Assembly (NCBI GenBank): GCA_905215345.1
Contig: CAJMPR010000004.1
Span: 124,001-188,000, forward strand
DNA length: 64,000 nt
Reading direction: 5' to 3'
Source: an uncultured bacterium
Lineage (GTDB): Bacteria; Bacteroidota; Bacteroidia; Bacteroidales; Bacteroidaceae
Shown one piece after another: positions 24,757 through 32,855 of this stretch. Within the stretch, counting starts at the first letter, position 1. Every line of letters starts with the position of its first letter. The position numbers were made by a program, and so were the translations under genes. The notes below the pieces were generated by a model that was not told the DNA's origin, ran no database searches, and saw only the letters and a list, made by a program, of their open reading frames with translations.

Positions 24757-25455
24757 ATGAAGAACTTGATTATCTTATCCGGCGCCGGAATGAGCGCAGA
24801 GAGCGGCATCAGTACTTTTCGTGATGCGGGCGGATTATGGGACAAATATCCCGTAGAGCAGGTGGCGACGCCCGAAGGCTATGCTCGCAATCCTGAATTG
24901 GTCATCAATTTCTATAATGAGCGGCGCAAGCAGTTACTGGATGTACAACCTAATTCCGGACATTTGGGCATCGCAGAACTGGAAAAAGATTTCAATGTTA
25001 CGGTGGTGACGCAGAACATAGACAATCTGCATGAACGTGCCGGCAGCACACATATTATACATTTACATGGAGAGTTGACGAAAGTCTGTTCCAGTCGTGA
25101 CCCCTATAATCCTCATTTTATTAAAGATTTGAAGCCTGAAGAATATACGGTAAAGTTGGGTGACAAGGCAGAAGATGGTTCGCAACTTCGTCCCTTGATC
25201 GTATGGTTCGGTGAGGCGGTACCCGAGATTGAGACGGCAATCAATTACGTGGAGAAAGCGGATATTTTTGTTATTATCGGTACTTCGATGAATGTATATC
25301 CGGCAGCGGGATTATTAAACTATGTGCCACGTAGTGCCGAGGTCTATCTGATTGACCCTAAACCGGTGGATGTACATTCTATGCGGCAGATACATGTGAT
25401 TCAAAAGGGTGCTTCGGAAGGCGTGCGGGAGTTGAAGGCACTGCTTAAATCCTAA
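24757..25455 (+). CDS. cobB: Sir2-family NAD-dependent protein deacylase
   Basis: A 232-residue sirtuin with the NAD-binding GAGMSAESGI, the catalytic region TQNIDNLHERAG and HLHGE (His is the general base), and the closing GTSMNVYPAAGL. The pair YNER (Tyr-x-x-Arg) after NFYN matches the acidic acyl pocket of SIRT5/CobB, so it may remove succinyl or malonyl groups. The four zinc-binding cysteines usual in CobB are missing; only one Cys lies in that segment. It is probably co-transcribed with the regulator upstream (six-base gap), though a functional link is not evident. Confidence 0.9.
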   Translation: MKNLIILSGAGMSAESGISTFRDAGGLWDKYPVEQVATPEGYARNPELVINFYNERRKQLLDVQPNSGHLGIAELEKDFNVTVVTQNIDNLHERAGSTHIIHLHGELTKVCSSRDPYNPHFIKDLKPEEYTVKLGDKAEDGSQLRPLIVWFGEAVPEIETAINYVEKADIFVIIGTSMNVYPAAGLLNYVPRSAEVYLIDPKPVDVHSMRQIHVIQKGASEGVRELKALLKS

Positions 25456-25468
25456 ATGCATATTTTAA

Positions 25469-25556
25469 CAGTTGTGCCACTAAGCTGGCGCAACTTTGCC
25501 GCTTCGATGGCACAACTTTGCCACTTCTATGGCACAATTGTGCCAAAGGGATGGCA
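25469..25556. repeat. Four tandem 22-base repeats
   Basis: Four head-to-tail units of 22 bases at 25469-25490, 25491-25512, 25513-25534 and 25535-25556 follow the pattern CAACTTTGCCACTTCTATGG. Units 2 and 3 differ at only three or four positions; units 1 and 4 are more divergent. A partial fifth copy (CCAACTG) follows. Each unit contains GCC and GGC that can pair, so the array may form several small hairpins. It lies between two convergent genes. Confidence 0.85.
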
Positions 25557-25581
25557 CCAACTGCGTTATTTAAGCGGCGGA

Positions 25582-26328
25582 TTACTTTTTCAGTACTGCC
25601 CTCAGTACAAACCAAATATGACGGGCTATGGTACTTACCAATCCGTAATGTTGCGCCATGATGCAAAAGCGTTCTTTGAGTGAGGCTTTCCGGTTTTGAG
25701 TAGTCATGCCCTCTTCAAGATAATCTATTACCGTGAGGTGGGTATTATGTAGCGTTCGCGCTTTCTTCATAATGCGGATGCACCAGTCGAAGTCGGCGGA
25801 GAAGCGATATTCCAAGTTATACAGTTCTACTAAAGTGCGTTTGGCAAAGAAAGCCTGGTGGCAGACAAGCATCCCTTGCCTGAAACTTTTCCACGTCAGC
25901 ACTTCCGGGGCGGCAAGACGGCGCATACGGACAAAATGGCCTTCCTTGTCTACCAAGGCGGTTTCGCCGTACAGAACATCCGGAAGTTCACTATCACTTA
26001 AAGTGTGCACCATCTGTTGCAATGTGTCGTCCTCATGAAAGCTGTCTCCGGCATTGAGAAAACAAAGGTAATCACCTGTCGCTAACTTTATACCTTTATT
26101 CATGGCATCATACAAACCTTTGTCCGGTTCGCTTATCACTTGGCTGATACGGTCTTTATATCTGTTTATGAGGGCTAATGTTCCGTCTTTGGAAGCGCCG
26201 TCCACGATGATGTATTCTACGTGATGGTACGTTTGAGAAATGACGCTCTGAATGGTATCTTCCAATACCGCCTCTGCATTGTAGCTTACAGTGATGACGC
26301 TGAACTTGGGTGTAAGGTGATTATGCAT
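25582..26328 (-). CDS. Glycosyltransferase family 2
   Basis: A 248-residue GT-A glycosyltransferase. It begins FSVITVSYNAEAVLEDTIQS, with the nucleotide-binding IIVDGASKDGT and the metal/donor region YDAMNKGIKLATGDYLCFLNAGD that contains the family's DxD-like acidic pair position. It should transfer a sugar from a nucleotide donor to a growing glycan on the cytoplasmic side of the membrane. Its start overlaps the end of the GT4 gene by eight bases, so the two form an operon with the ORF6N gene. The sugar is not predictable. Confidence 0.9.
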   Translation of the reverse strand: MHNHLTPKFSVITVSYNAEAVLEDTIQSVISQTYHHVEYIIVDGASKDGTLALINRYKDRISQVISEPDKGLYDAMNKGIKLATGDYLCFLNAGDSFHEDDTLQQMVHTLSDSELPDVLYGETALVDKEGHFVRMRRLAAPEVLTWKSFRQGMLVCHQAFFAKRTLVELYNLEYRFSADFDWCIRIMKKARTLHNTHLTVIDYLEEGMTTQNRKASLKERFCIMAQHYGLVSTIARHIWFVLRAVLKK

Positions 26329-27586
26329 TTCTTCCGGTAACTTTATTATATAAGTCGATATATTTCTTGGCGATAGTACTTTCAGAATAGTGAGTGACTG
26401 CTTTTCGGCAAGCCTGTTCGGAAAGACTGGGATAATCCGGTTCGGTCAATGTCCAGTAAATGCCATTGGCGAAATCCGCAGATGATTTGTATTGCGCTAC
26501 GTATCCGTTGTGAAGATGGTCTATCATTTCGGGAATACCGCCTACATTGAAACCGACACAAGGAATACCGCATGCCATTGCCTCCATAATAGTGTTAGGC
26601 AGATTTTCTTCTAAAGAGGGGGTGACGAAGATGTCCACGGCATTATAGATATTTACTAACTGCTGTTCGGTAGTAACGAAGTTCAACGGATAAACCTTAA
26701 ACGGAAGCAGATTCTCCAATTGTTGCGATTCGTTTCCAAAGACAACAACACCCAGCTCTTCTTTCAATTCAGGATGTTTTTCAGCCAATAGTTTACAAGA
26801 TTCTATCAGGTAATCAATGCCTTTGCGCTTATCTGTTATTTTCACCGATCCGAACAACATGAGCTTGATATCCTGCGGCAACAAGCATTTGGTGCGGGCA
26901 TCCTGTTTGTTGTGTGGCTTGAATAGATTGGTGTTGATAGGATTGGGAATACTGGTTACCGAATGTCCGGTGAGTAAAGCACTTTTCCTTGCCAGTCCTT
27001 CCAGCCAGTGACTGCACGTCACGAAGTTGATGTGGCGTCCTTTGTATAAATCCTGTTTTTTGTGGAAAATTCGATAAGAAAGATCTTTCTTGGCGCTGCC
27101 TCCATGAATGAAAGGGCAGTTGTGACATTCCTGCTGATAATGGGTACACTCGCGAGCATGATGGCAGATACCGGTACAAGGCCACATATCGTGCATGGTC
27201 CATACCACCGGTTTGCCCGATGCAAGAATGTTCTCTATATTTTTCAAGGACAACATTCCCTGATTTATCCAGTGAAGATGAATTACGTCTGCCTGCTGAA
27301 ATTCCGGTAGAGAGGTTATGTCCGTACCTGTATTGGCTATATCGACAGCGAATATGTTATTTTTGTTGAAGTGATTGGCTTTCCAGATGACAATACGTTC
27401 CCAAACGAATTTCCACACCATGCGCCAATTGTAATTGAGCGTGACGACGGTAATCTGGTCTGTCTGTTTGTCACGTACCAGCATTTTGGCTTTGATACCA
27501 TTGTTCTTGAGCGACTCCATCAGACGGCTGGCTGCTACGGCTGCTCCGCCGATACGCTCGGATGTGTTGATTAATAGTACTCTCAT
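26321..27586 (-). CDS. Glycosyltransferase family 4
   Basis: A 421-residue GT-B glycosyltransferase. The N-terminal domain starts LINTSERIGGAAVAASRLME, and the C-terminal Rossmann domain holds FVTPSLEENLPNTIMEAMAC, the E-x7-E donor-binding motif of GT4 enzymes, followed by GIPCVGFNVGGIPE. It overlaps both neighbours by a few bases (ATGA junction with the ORF6N gene upstream), showing translational coupling. Likely role: building the surface glycan encoded by this region. Confidence 0.9.
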   Translation of the reverse strand: MRVLLINTSERIGGAAVAASRLMESLKNNGIKAKMLVRDKQTDQITVVTLNYNWRMVWKFVWERIVIWKANHFNKNNIFAVDIANTGTDITSLPEFQQADVIHLHWINQGMLSLKNIENILASGKPVVWTMHDMWPCTGICHHARECTHYQQECHNCPFIHGGSAKKDLSYRIFHKKQDLYKGRHINFVTCSHWLEGLARKSALLTGHSVTSIPNPINTNLFKPHNKQDARTKCLLPQDIKLMLFGSVKITDKRKGIDYLIESCKLLAEKHPELKEELGVVVFGNESQQLENLLPFKVYPLNFVTTEQQLVNIYNAVDIFVTPSLEENLPNTIMEAMACGIPCVGFNVGGIPEMIDHLHNGYVAQYKSSADFANGIYWTLTEPDYPSLSEQACRKAVTHYSESTIAKKYIDLYNKVTGRNA

Positions 27587-28173
27587 AATCGGGGGTCTCC
27601 TTTCCTTCTTTCCTGAATGGCTTTATAGCCGATGGAGTTTTGCTGTACCTCTTTTTGCTTTGCCAATTGTGACAGCGCCAGGTAAATATCATCAAACTCT
27701 TTACGGCTGTCTTCAGATAAGTCATTGATGGCGGACAGTGTTTCTTCACTAACTTCTTCCAATGCCGTGACACGGTTTTTCAAATCTTCCAGTTCCTGAT
27801 GGTTGTTTACTGCGGGAAGTCCTTGCCTGATAATTACAAAAGCTCTCATAATGGCAATGTTCACATAGATGGCGATATCACTGTTCAGAATGCCCGATAA
27901 CATGGCAAGACCTTGTTCGGTGAAGGCGAAAGGCAAATATTTGGTATGTTCTCCTCTACCTGTTTTTAAGCTTCCAAATTGGAATCTTAAAGACTCCCAT
28001 TCTTCTTTAGTCAGTTGAAACATGAAGTCAGGCGGAAATCTTTTAATGTTTCTTTTTACTGCCTTGTTCAGATTACCGGTTGTAACTTGATACAACTCTG
28101 CCAAGTCTTTATCCAGCATAACTCTTACGCCTCTGATTTCGTAGATTTTACTTTGGATGATTTCCAGTTCCAT
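27583..28173 (-). CDS. ORF6N-domain DNA-binding protein
   Basis: A 196-residue protein with an N-terminal ORF6N domain (about 8-95: IYEIRGVRVMLDKDLAELYQ, then KRFPPDFMFQLTKEEW) and a C-terminal coiled coil (about 125-185). ORF6N domains occur in phage antirepressors and in many free-standing Bacteroidetes genes. Here the gene is the first of three on the minus strand, ending in an ATGA overlap with the GT4 gene. This ties a phage-type regulator to glycan genes. It may control this small operon, but no operator is visible. Confidence 0.85.
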   Translation of the reverse strand: MELEIIQSKIYEIRGVRVMLDKDLAELYQVTTGNLNKAVKRNIKRFPPDFMFQLTKEEWESLRFQFGSLKTGRGEHTKYLPFAFTEQGLAMLSGILNSDIAIYVNIAIMRAFVIIRQGLPAVNNHQELEDLKNRVTALEEVSEETLSAINDLSEDSRKEFDDIYLALSQLAKQKEVQQNSIGYKAIQERRKGDPRL

Positions 28174-28206
28174 TATGATTGCTTTTGGATTTCGTATTGT
28201 TTATTG

Positions 28207-28214
28207 CAAAAGTA
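28207..28214 (-). promoter_or_regulatory. Candidate -7 box for the ORF6N-glycosyltransferase operon
   Basis: Minus-strand TACTTTTG fits TAnnTTTG and lies 34 bases before the ORF6N start codon. The -33 element is not clear. Confidence 0.5.
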
Positions 28215-28277
28215 CATCTTTTGCCGCTTTCTGTTCTACAAATCCTTCTATTTTTTAGTCTGTAATCACTAAACTCT

Positions 28278-28304
28278 CTATCTTTGCTTCAAAAGCGAAG
28301 ATAG
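28278..28304. repeat. Inverted repeat containing a second -7-like box
   Basis: CTATCTTTGCTT (28278-28289) and AAGCGAAGATAG (28293-28304) form a 12-base stem with one mismatch and a three-base loop in the divergent gap between the ORF6N operon and the nonulosonate genes. The left arm includes TATCTTTG, a perfect TAnnTTTG. It could be an operator or a hairpin in the leader. Confidence 0.55.
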
Positions 28305-28337
28305 GCTACACCTCAGCATAAAAAATGAATAAGTTCA

Positions 28338-28369
28338 TTTTATTCTACATTCGGTTTGCACTATCTTTG
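28338..28369 (+). promoter_or_regulatory. Promoter of the nonulosonate gene set
   Basis: TATCTTTG (28362-28369) matches the Bacteroides -7 consensus, with TTTT (28338-28341) 20 bases upstream at the -33 position. It lies 23 bases before the start codon of the first plus-strand gene. Confidence 0.6.
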
Positions 28370-28392
28370 CACCACATTAATTATATATATCA

Positions 28393-29244
28393 ATGGGAGA
28401 AAAAGGAATGAAATGGTTCGGACAGTTGTGGCAAAGCTTCCTGAGCGTTGTGAAAATACTGTTGCAATCTAAGTGGAATACCCGCTTGCCTTCATCATTC
28501 AGTAATCCGGATGAGTTGTTGATACTGGCTAACGGCCCGTCACTGAACGGTACGGTACAGAAATCTCCGGACTTTATTAAAGGAAAGACATTGCTAGCGG
28601 TGAACTTTTGTGTCACTTCTCCGATGTTTGAAGAACTCCGTCCCGAAATCTATCTCATTGCAGACCCTTTGTTCTGGATTGTTCCCGAAAAGCGGGTGCA
28701 ACTGTTCCGCTCTCTGGCAGAGAAAACGGCTTGGCCCATGAGCCTGTTTATTCCTGCCCGTGCCCTGAAGAATAAGGAATGGCAACCGATGTTGACCGGC
28801 AACCCCAATATTAACCTTTGTATTTACAATACTACTCCGATTGAAGGATTCCAGGGCTTTTGCAATTGGGTGTTCCGTAAAGGTTGGGGTGTGCCCCGTC
28901 CGCACAATGTACTGATACCGTCTATCGCGATGGGCTTGCGTCTTCCCTTCAAGAAAGTATATCTGGCGGGTGCTGACCACTCCTGGTTGCCGGAAATCAC
29001 CGTGACGGACGACAATGTGGTGTTGATGCACCAGAAGCATTTCTATGACCAGAATAAGTCGCAGGCGGCTACCGTGAAACAGGAAAACCTGAATAGTGCC
29101 CATCTCTATACTATACTTTATCACATGTATGTGGCTTTCAAATCTTACTTTGTGCTCGAAGCTTATGCTCGCAAGCAGGGCAAGGAAGTGATTAATGTCA
29201 CTCCGGGCAGCTACATCGATGCTTTTAAAAGGATGAAATTATGA
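28393..29244 (+). CDS. Candidate GT42-like (sialyltransferase-type) glycosyltransferase
   Basis: A 283-residue cytoplasmic protein. Near residue 48 it has LANGPSLNG, resembling the nucleotide-sugar binding GNGPSL of CstII-type sialyltransferases (CAZy GT42) and of the DUF115 family. Further on, PSIAMGLRLPFKKVYLAGAD resembles the helix-strand unit with IALG...EIYLSGID of GT42 enzymes, and a His-containing LMHQKHFYD lies where CstII has its catalytic His. The gene is followed with a four-base overlap by the cytidylyltransferase and then by the synthase and phosphatase of nonulosonate synthesis, which fits a CMP-sugar user. The assignment is an inference from short motifs plus context. Confidence 0.55.
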   Translation: MGEKGMKWFGQLWQSFLSVVKILLQSKWNTRLPSSFSNPDELLILANGPSLNGTVQKSPDFIKGKTLLAVNFCVTSPMFEELRPEIYLIADPLFWIVPEKRVQLFRSLAEKTAWPMSLFIPARALKNKEWQPMLTGNPNINLCIYNTTPIEGFQGFCNWVFRKGWGVPRPHNVLIPSIAMGLRLPFKKVYLAGADHSWLPEITVTDDNVVLMHQKHFYDQNKSQAATVKQENLNSAHLYTILYHMYVAFKSYFVLEAYARKQGKEVINVTPGSYIDAFKRMKL

Positions 29245-29993
29245 AAGACGGAATTATCATTCAGGCGCGCACCGGTTCTACCCGGTTGCATAACAAAATT
29301 CTGCTCCCTTTCTATGGCGGGCAGCGTATTATTGATATCCTGATATCCAATATCAAACAAGCCTGTCCGGATAAGACAATAGTACTCGCCACTACCAATC
29401 GTCCGCAAGACGATGTGCTGGCAGAGGTTGCATGCCGGGCGGGAATCCTCTGCTACCGGGGCGATGAAGACAATGTGCTTGACCGCTTTATCCGTGCTGC
29501 CGAGTCGTTTGGTATCGGCCGCTTTATCCGTGTTTGTTCGGATAATCCTTTCTTGCGTCCGGACAGCTTCCGGGTATTCTTCAAGGAACACGATGCCTGT
29601 CCGGCAGATTACATTGCATACGGCTTTGCCGACGGTCGTCCTACTATCAAGTCGCATCTGGGCTTGTTTGCCGAACTGACCACGACCGACGCTTTGCGCC
29701 GTGCGGCTACTGCCACGCAAGAGAAGTTGTACATTGAGCACGTCACTATTTACCTTTATACTCATCCGGAGGAATTTAAAGTGCGCCTGCTTCCTTTACC
29801 CGATGAGTTGGAGGGGCGTTTCGACCTCCGGTTTACACTCGATACAATGGAAGATTTCACTTTGTTGCAAGAACTTTATGCTGCTTTCTACGAAAAGACA
29901 GACTGTAGTGTACACGCTCTGTTGCAAGTGGTTGAGGCACATCCGGAGTATCGTGAGAAGATGCTGGAGAATATTGCAAGAAACGAGAAATGA
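29241..29993 (+). CDS. SpsF/NeuA-type cytidylyltransferase
   Basis: A 250-residue nucleotidyltransferase starting with IIIQARTGSTRLHNKILLPF, the nucleotide-binding R-x-G-S-x-R-L signature of the SpsF/KdsB/NeuA superfamily, and with FIRVCSDNPFLRPD carrying the metal-binding Asp. It should activate an acidic sugar as its CMP derivative. It overlaps the upstream gene by four bases and is separated from the neuB gene by a hairpin and 130 bases of repeats. Given neuB and the HAD phosphatase nearby, the substrate is probably a nonulosonate (sialic acid, KDN or a relative) rather than KDO. Confidence 0.8.
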   Translation: MKDGIIIQARTGSTRLHNKILLPFYGGQRIIDILISNIKQACPDKTIVLATTNRPQDDVLAEVACRAGILCYRGDEDNVLDRFIRAAESFGIGRFIRVCSDNPFLRPDSFRVFFKEHDACPADYIAYGFADGRPTIKSHLGLFAELTTTDALRRAATATQEKLYIEHVTIYLYTHPEEFKVRLLPLPDELEGRFDLRFTLDTMEDFTLLQELYAAFYEKTDCSVHALLQVVEAHPEYREKMLENIARNEK

Positions 29994-30020
29994 TAATTTA
30001 GCGGTAGAGCCGCTAAATTA
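29994..30020 (+). terminator. Hairpin after the cytidylyltransferase gene
   Basis: TAATTTAGCGG (29994-30004) and CCGCTAAATTA (30010-30020) form a perfect 11-base stem with a five-base loop, overlapping the stop codon region. No T-run follows, so it may be an RNA-stabilising or attenuating hairpin. GTTGACAAGG-type short repeats and a small palindrome (CAGATATATCTG) fill the rest of the gap to neuB. Confidence 0.55.
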
Positions 30021-30152
30021 AGTTGACGAGGTTATAAGGTTACAAGTTGACAAGGAGGTTGCATTATACTTGCACAGATATATCTGCATACTTTCTCTCT
30101 CGTCACCTGGTCAACTAAAAACTCGTTACCTTAATTTGAAATTCAATATATA

Positions 30153-31193
30153 ATGAAGAGTACATACATAATCGGAGAAATCGGACAGAACCACAACGGT
30201 TCGGTCGATATAGCCAAATTGATTGTTGATTTGGTATCCCGCCCTGTTCGCGAGGAGGTGTTCAATATGGAACTGCGTCCTATGGATGCCGTGAAGATGA
30301 CTAAACGAGACTTGAACGAGGAGTTGACCGATTCGCAAATGAATCGTCCGTACGACTCTCCTCATTCTTTCGGAAGTACCTACGGGGAGCACCGTGCCGC
30401 TCTTGAACTGACTGACGAGGAACACTTCGAGGTTTATAAGCATGCCAAGTCTTTGGGGCTGGATTTTGTAGAGACACTTTGTTCCAAAGGCTGCATGTCG
30501 TTGCTGAAACTTTTCACTCCCGACCGCTTGAAAGTAGCAAGCCGTGACCTTACCAACCTGCCTTTGCTGGAAGTGATGGCGGAAACCAAAATTCCTATTA
30601 TCCTTTCTACCGGCATGGCAGGCAAGAAAGAGTTGGACGATGCATTGGATGTCATTACCCGTTATCACGACAATATCTCCATATTGCATTGTGTATCTCA
30701 ATATCCCACTCAGCCTGATAACCTGAACTTGAAAACAATCGGTTATCTGAAACAACACTACGGACAGTATTGCATCGGCTTTTCCGATCATACTATCGGT
30801 ATTGCTGCTCCGATTGTAGCCGTGGGCATGGGAGCGGAGATTATAGAGAAACACGTTACCATAGACCGTCGTATGAAGGGGACTGACCAGCAAGGTTCCC
30901 TTGGACCGGATGGAGTAAACCGTATGATTCGCGATATCCGCATTGCGGAACGATGGTTGGGAGAAGAAGAGCTTTACATAGACCAAGCTGTTGCGGGCGC
31001 TAAAGTAAAGTTGGAACGTTCCATTGCAACCAATAAGACCCTGCATCCCGGAGATATCATTAAAGAAGAAGATATTCATCTGCTGAGTCCCGGTGACGGT
31101 TTCAAGTGGGCAGACCGTGACAAGGTAGTGGGACGTAAAGTGCAGAAGGAGATCCCCCGGAATGAGATTATTTATCCGGATTTCGTTTCATAA
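30153..31193 (+). CDS. neuB: NeuB-family nonulosonate (sialic acid-like) synthase
   Basis: A 346-residue enzyme with the NeuB TIM-barrel start (IIGEIGQNHNGSVDIAKLIV), the barrel motifs LKVASRDLTNLPLLE and ILSTGMAG, the metal-binding region FSDHTIG, and a C-terminal SAF/antifreeze-type domain (about 285-345: SIATNKTLHPGDII). It condenses phosphoenolpyruvate with a hexose or hexosamine (or its 6-phosphate) to give a nine-carbon acid. A phosphatase follows directly, which suggests the phosphorylated (9-phosphate) route. I recall that B. thetaiotaomicron makes KDN with a similar synthase-phosphatase-cytidylyltransferase set; this should be checked. No epimerase gene for ManNAc is present here. 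Confidence 0.88.
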   Translation: MKSTYIIGEIGQNHNGSVDIAKLIVDLVSRPVREEVFNMELRPMDAVKMTKRDLNEELTDSQMNRPYDSPHSFGSTYGEHRAALELTDEEHFEVYKHAKSLGLDFVETLCSKGCMSLLKLFTPDRLKVASRDLTNLPLLEVMAETKIPIILSTGMAGKKELDDALDVITRYHDNISILHCVSQYPTQPDNLNLKTIGYLKQHYGQYCIGFSDHTIGIAAPIVAVGMGAEIIEKHVTIDRRMKGTDQQGSLGPDGVNRMIRDIRIAERWLGEEELYIDQAVAGAKVKLERSIATNKTLHPGDIIKEEDIHLLSPGDGFKWADRDKVVGRKVQKEIPRNEIIYPDFVS

Positions 31194-31240
31194 AGAAGAG
31201 GACTTCATATTTCATACTTTATATTTTATACTTTAAAAAG

Positions 31241-31738
31241 ATGTTACCGAAATTAGTAATTACCGATATAGATGGTGTGTGGACCGACGGCGGCATGTAT
31301 TACACCGCTGAGGGTGATGTTATGAAACGTTTCTCCGTGAAAGACGGTTGGGGAGTAATTCTCTTGCGTGAGCTGGGCATACCCGTAGCTATTATGACCG
31401 GTGAAAATACCCAGATTGTTCAGAAGCGTGCCGATAAACTGAAAATCAAGCATTGTTATCTGGGTGTAAACGATAAAGTGGCGCAGGCAAAAGAACTTTG
31501 TAATGAACTGGGTATCACGTTGGGTGAAGTCGCTTTTATCGGTGATGACCTGAACGACCTGCCTTTACTACGTTTAGTAGGATTCAGCGCTTCCCCGAGT
31601 AATACTCCCGATTATGTAAAACGTGAAGTAAAGTTTGTAACAACTGCCCACGGTGGCTACGGAGCTTTTCGTGAGTTTGTAGAGAAATTGCTTGCTGATA
31701 ACGGTGTGTTGGAAAGAACGATTGAAAAGTTTCTGTAA
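31241..31738 (+). CDS. KdsC-like HAD phosphatase
   Basis: A 165-residue haloacid dehalogenase-type phosphatase of the KdsC family, without a cap domain. The nucleophile motif is VITDIDGVWTDGGMYY, motif II includes IMTGENTQIV, and motif IV is FIGDDLNDLPLL. These enzymes work as tetramers and remove the phosphate from KDO-8-P or from nonulosonate-9-P. The position 47 bases after neuB makes the nonulosonate-9-phosphate the likely substrate. Confidence 0.87.
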   Translation: MLPKLVITDIDGVWTDGGMYYTAEGDVMKRFSVKDGWGVILLRELGIPVAIMTGENTQIVQKRADKLKIKHCYLGVNDKVAQAKELCNELGITLGEVAFIGDDLNDLPLLRLVGFSASPSNTPDYVKREVKFVTTAHGGYGAFREFVEKLLADNGVLERTIEKFL

Positions 31739-31753
31739 TACCTTCATTACCCC

Positions 31754-31826
31754 TCACTCCCCTAAAGGGGAAGACGGATACTCTTGATTATAAGAAAGAC
31801 ATCTATTCTCCCCTTTAGGGGAGTGA
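31754..31826. terminator. Large hairpin between convergent genes
   Basis: TCACTCCCCTAAAGGGGA (31754-31771) and its exact complement (31809-31826) can pair over 18 bases. Each arm is itself partly palindromic (CCCCTAAAGGGG). It separates the plus-strand phosphatase from the minus-strand glycosyltransferase and can serve both transcripts. Confidence 0.75.
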
Positions 31827-31853
31827 GTAGTGTATGAGTGGTGTAATGGAGTA

Positions 31854-32855
31854 TCAGATACGAGGTAACGGTATTACTCTGGATACAGTTTCCCTTCCCC
31901 ATTTGAGTATACTTTTAATAAGTCCCGTCAGCTTTTGCGAAACTGTTTGCGGACGGGGTAACTCCATCCGTTTTACATCTTCTATATTCCACTGAGGTTG
32001 GTATTGCAAAAGCCGTCTCTCTACATTTTCTACTTGTTCCTTTTGTCCTGTACCGGTATAGTAACGAATCAAGTTCAAGCAGATTTGTGCATGGGCTTGC
32101 CGCAGACAATCGTACACATCTGTCCGTTTCTCTTTGAAATAGGCCATTAGCAATTCCCGTATAACAAGTGCAATATCCAGCTTCTTATCCATTCCGGCTT
32201 CACTCCAGATGGCTTTACCGTGTTGGCGGTAGACGGCCATTGGGCGGCTCATGTAGTGTATCTTTCCATATTGCGCATTCAGCAAGTGCATGGCATAGTC
32301 ATAAGTGCTTACATGGGCAAACCATTCGGGCAGTTCACCAAATAATCCCCGGCGGAATAAGGCGGATACGTTGGAGATATAATTACTACGTGCAAGGTCA
32401 AGGATGTCACTCTCCTGCTTCTGTCCGCCGTTGCTAAGACTTTTAGTACCACGGTCTTCGTAGTAATTGATTACCCGGTGAAAGCAAGTTGAATAGTCGG
32501 GATTCGTGTCCAGGAAGTCGGCTTGGATTTGTAACTTCCGCTTATCCGTCCAAAAGTCGTCACCCTCACAAATGGCGATGTATTGTCCCTGGCAGTGGGC
32601 GTAGGTCTGTATAAAGTTTTGTTGTAAGCCCAAATTCTTTTTTCTGTCGAGCAGGACGATTTGTTCCGGATATCTCTTTTGCCAGTCTTCGCAAATCTTT
32701 CCCGTAGCATCTGTGCTGGCGTCGTTTCCTATTACCAGCTCAAAAGGGAAATTCGTCTCTTGCAGCATTACGCTACGGATGGCTTCATTGATATAGTGTT
32801 CCTGATTATAAGTGAGCATCAGGACACTGACTTTAAGTCCTGTATTATTTCCCAT
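31854..32855 (-). CDS. Glycosyltransferase family 2
   Basis: A 333-residue glycosyltransferase with VSVLMLTYNQEHYINEAIRS at the N-terminus, FELVIGNDASTDATGKICED as the nucleotide-binding part and AICEGDDFWTD with the DD pair that holds the metal and donor. The C-terminal 120 residues are helical. It overlaps the flippase gene by 11 bases, so both are co-translated. It probably adds a sugar to the lipid-linked glycan that the flippase moves. Confidence 0.9.
   Translation of the reverse strand: MGNNTGLKVSVLMLTYNQEHYINEAIRSVMLQETNFPFELVIGNDASTDATGKICEDWQKRYPEQIVLLDRKKNLGLQQNFIQTYAHCQGQYIAICEGDDFWTDKRKLQIQADFLDTNPDYSTCFHRVINYYEDRGTKSLSNGGQKQESDILDLARSNYISNVSALFRRGLFGELPEWFAHVSTYDYAMHLLNAQYGKIHYMSRPMAVYRQHGKAIWSEAGMDKKLDIALVIRELLMAYFKEKRTDVYDCLRQAHAQICLNLIRYYTGTGQKEQVENVERRLLQYQPQWNIEDVKRMELPRPQTVSQKLTGLIKSILKWGRETVSRVIPLPRI

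Noticed and set aside
25469..25556. CRISPR array
   Set aside because: The 22-base units follow each other directly without spacers, and no cas genes occur in the window.
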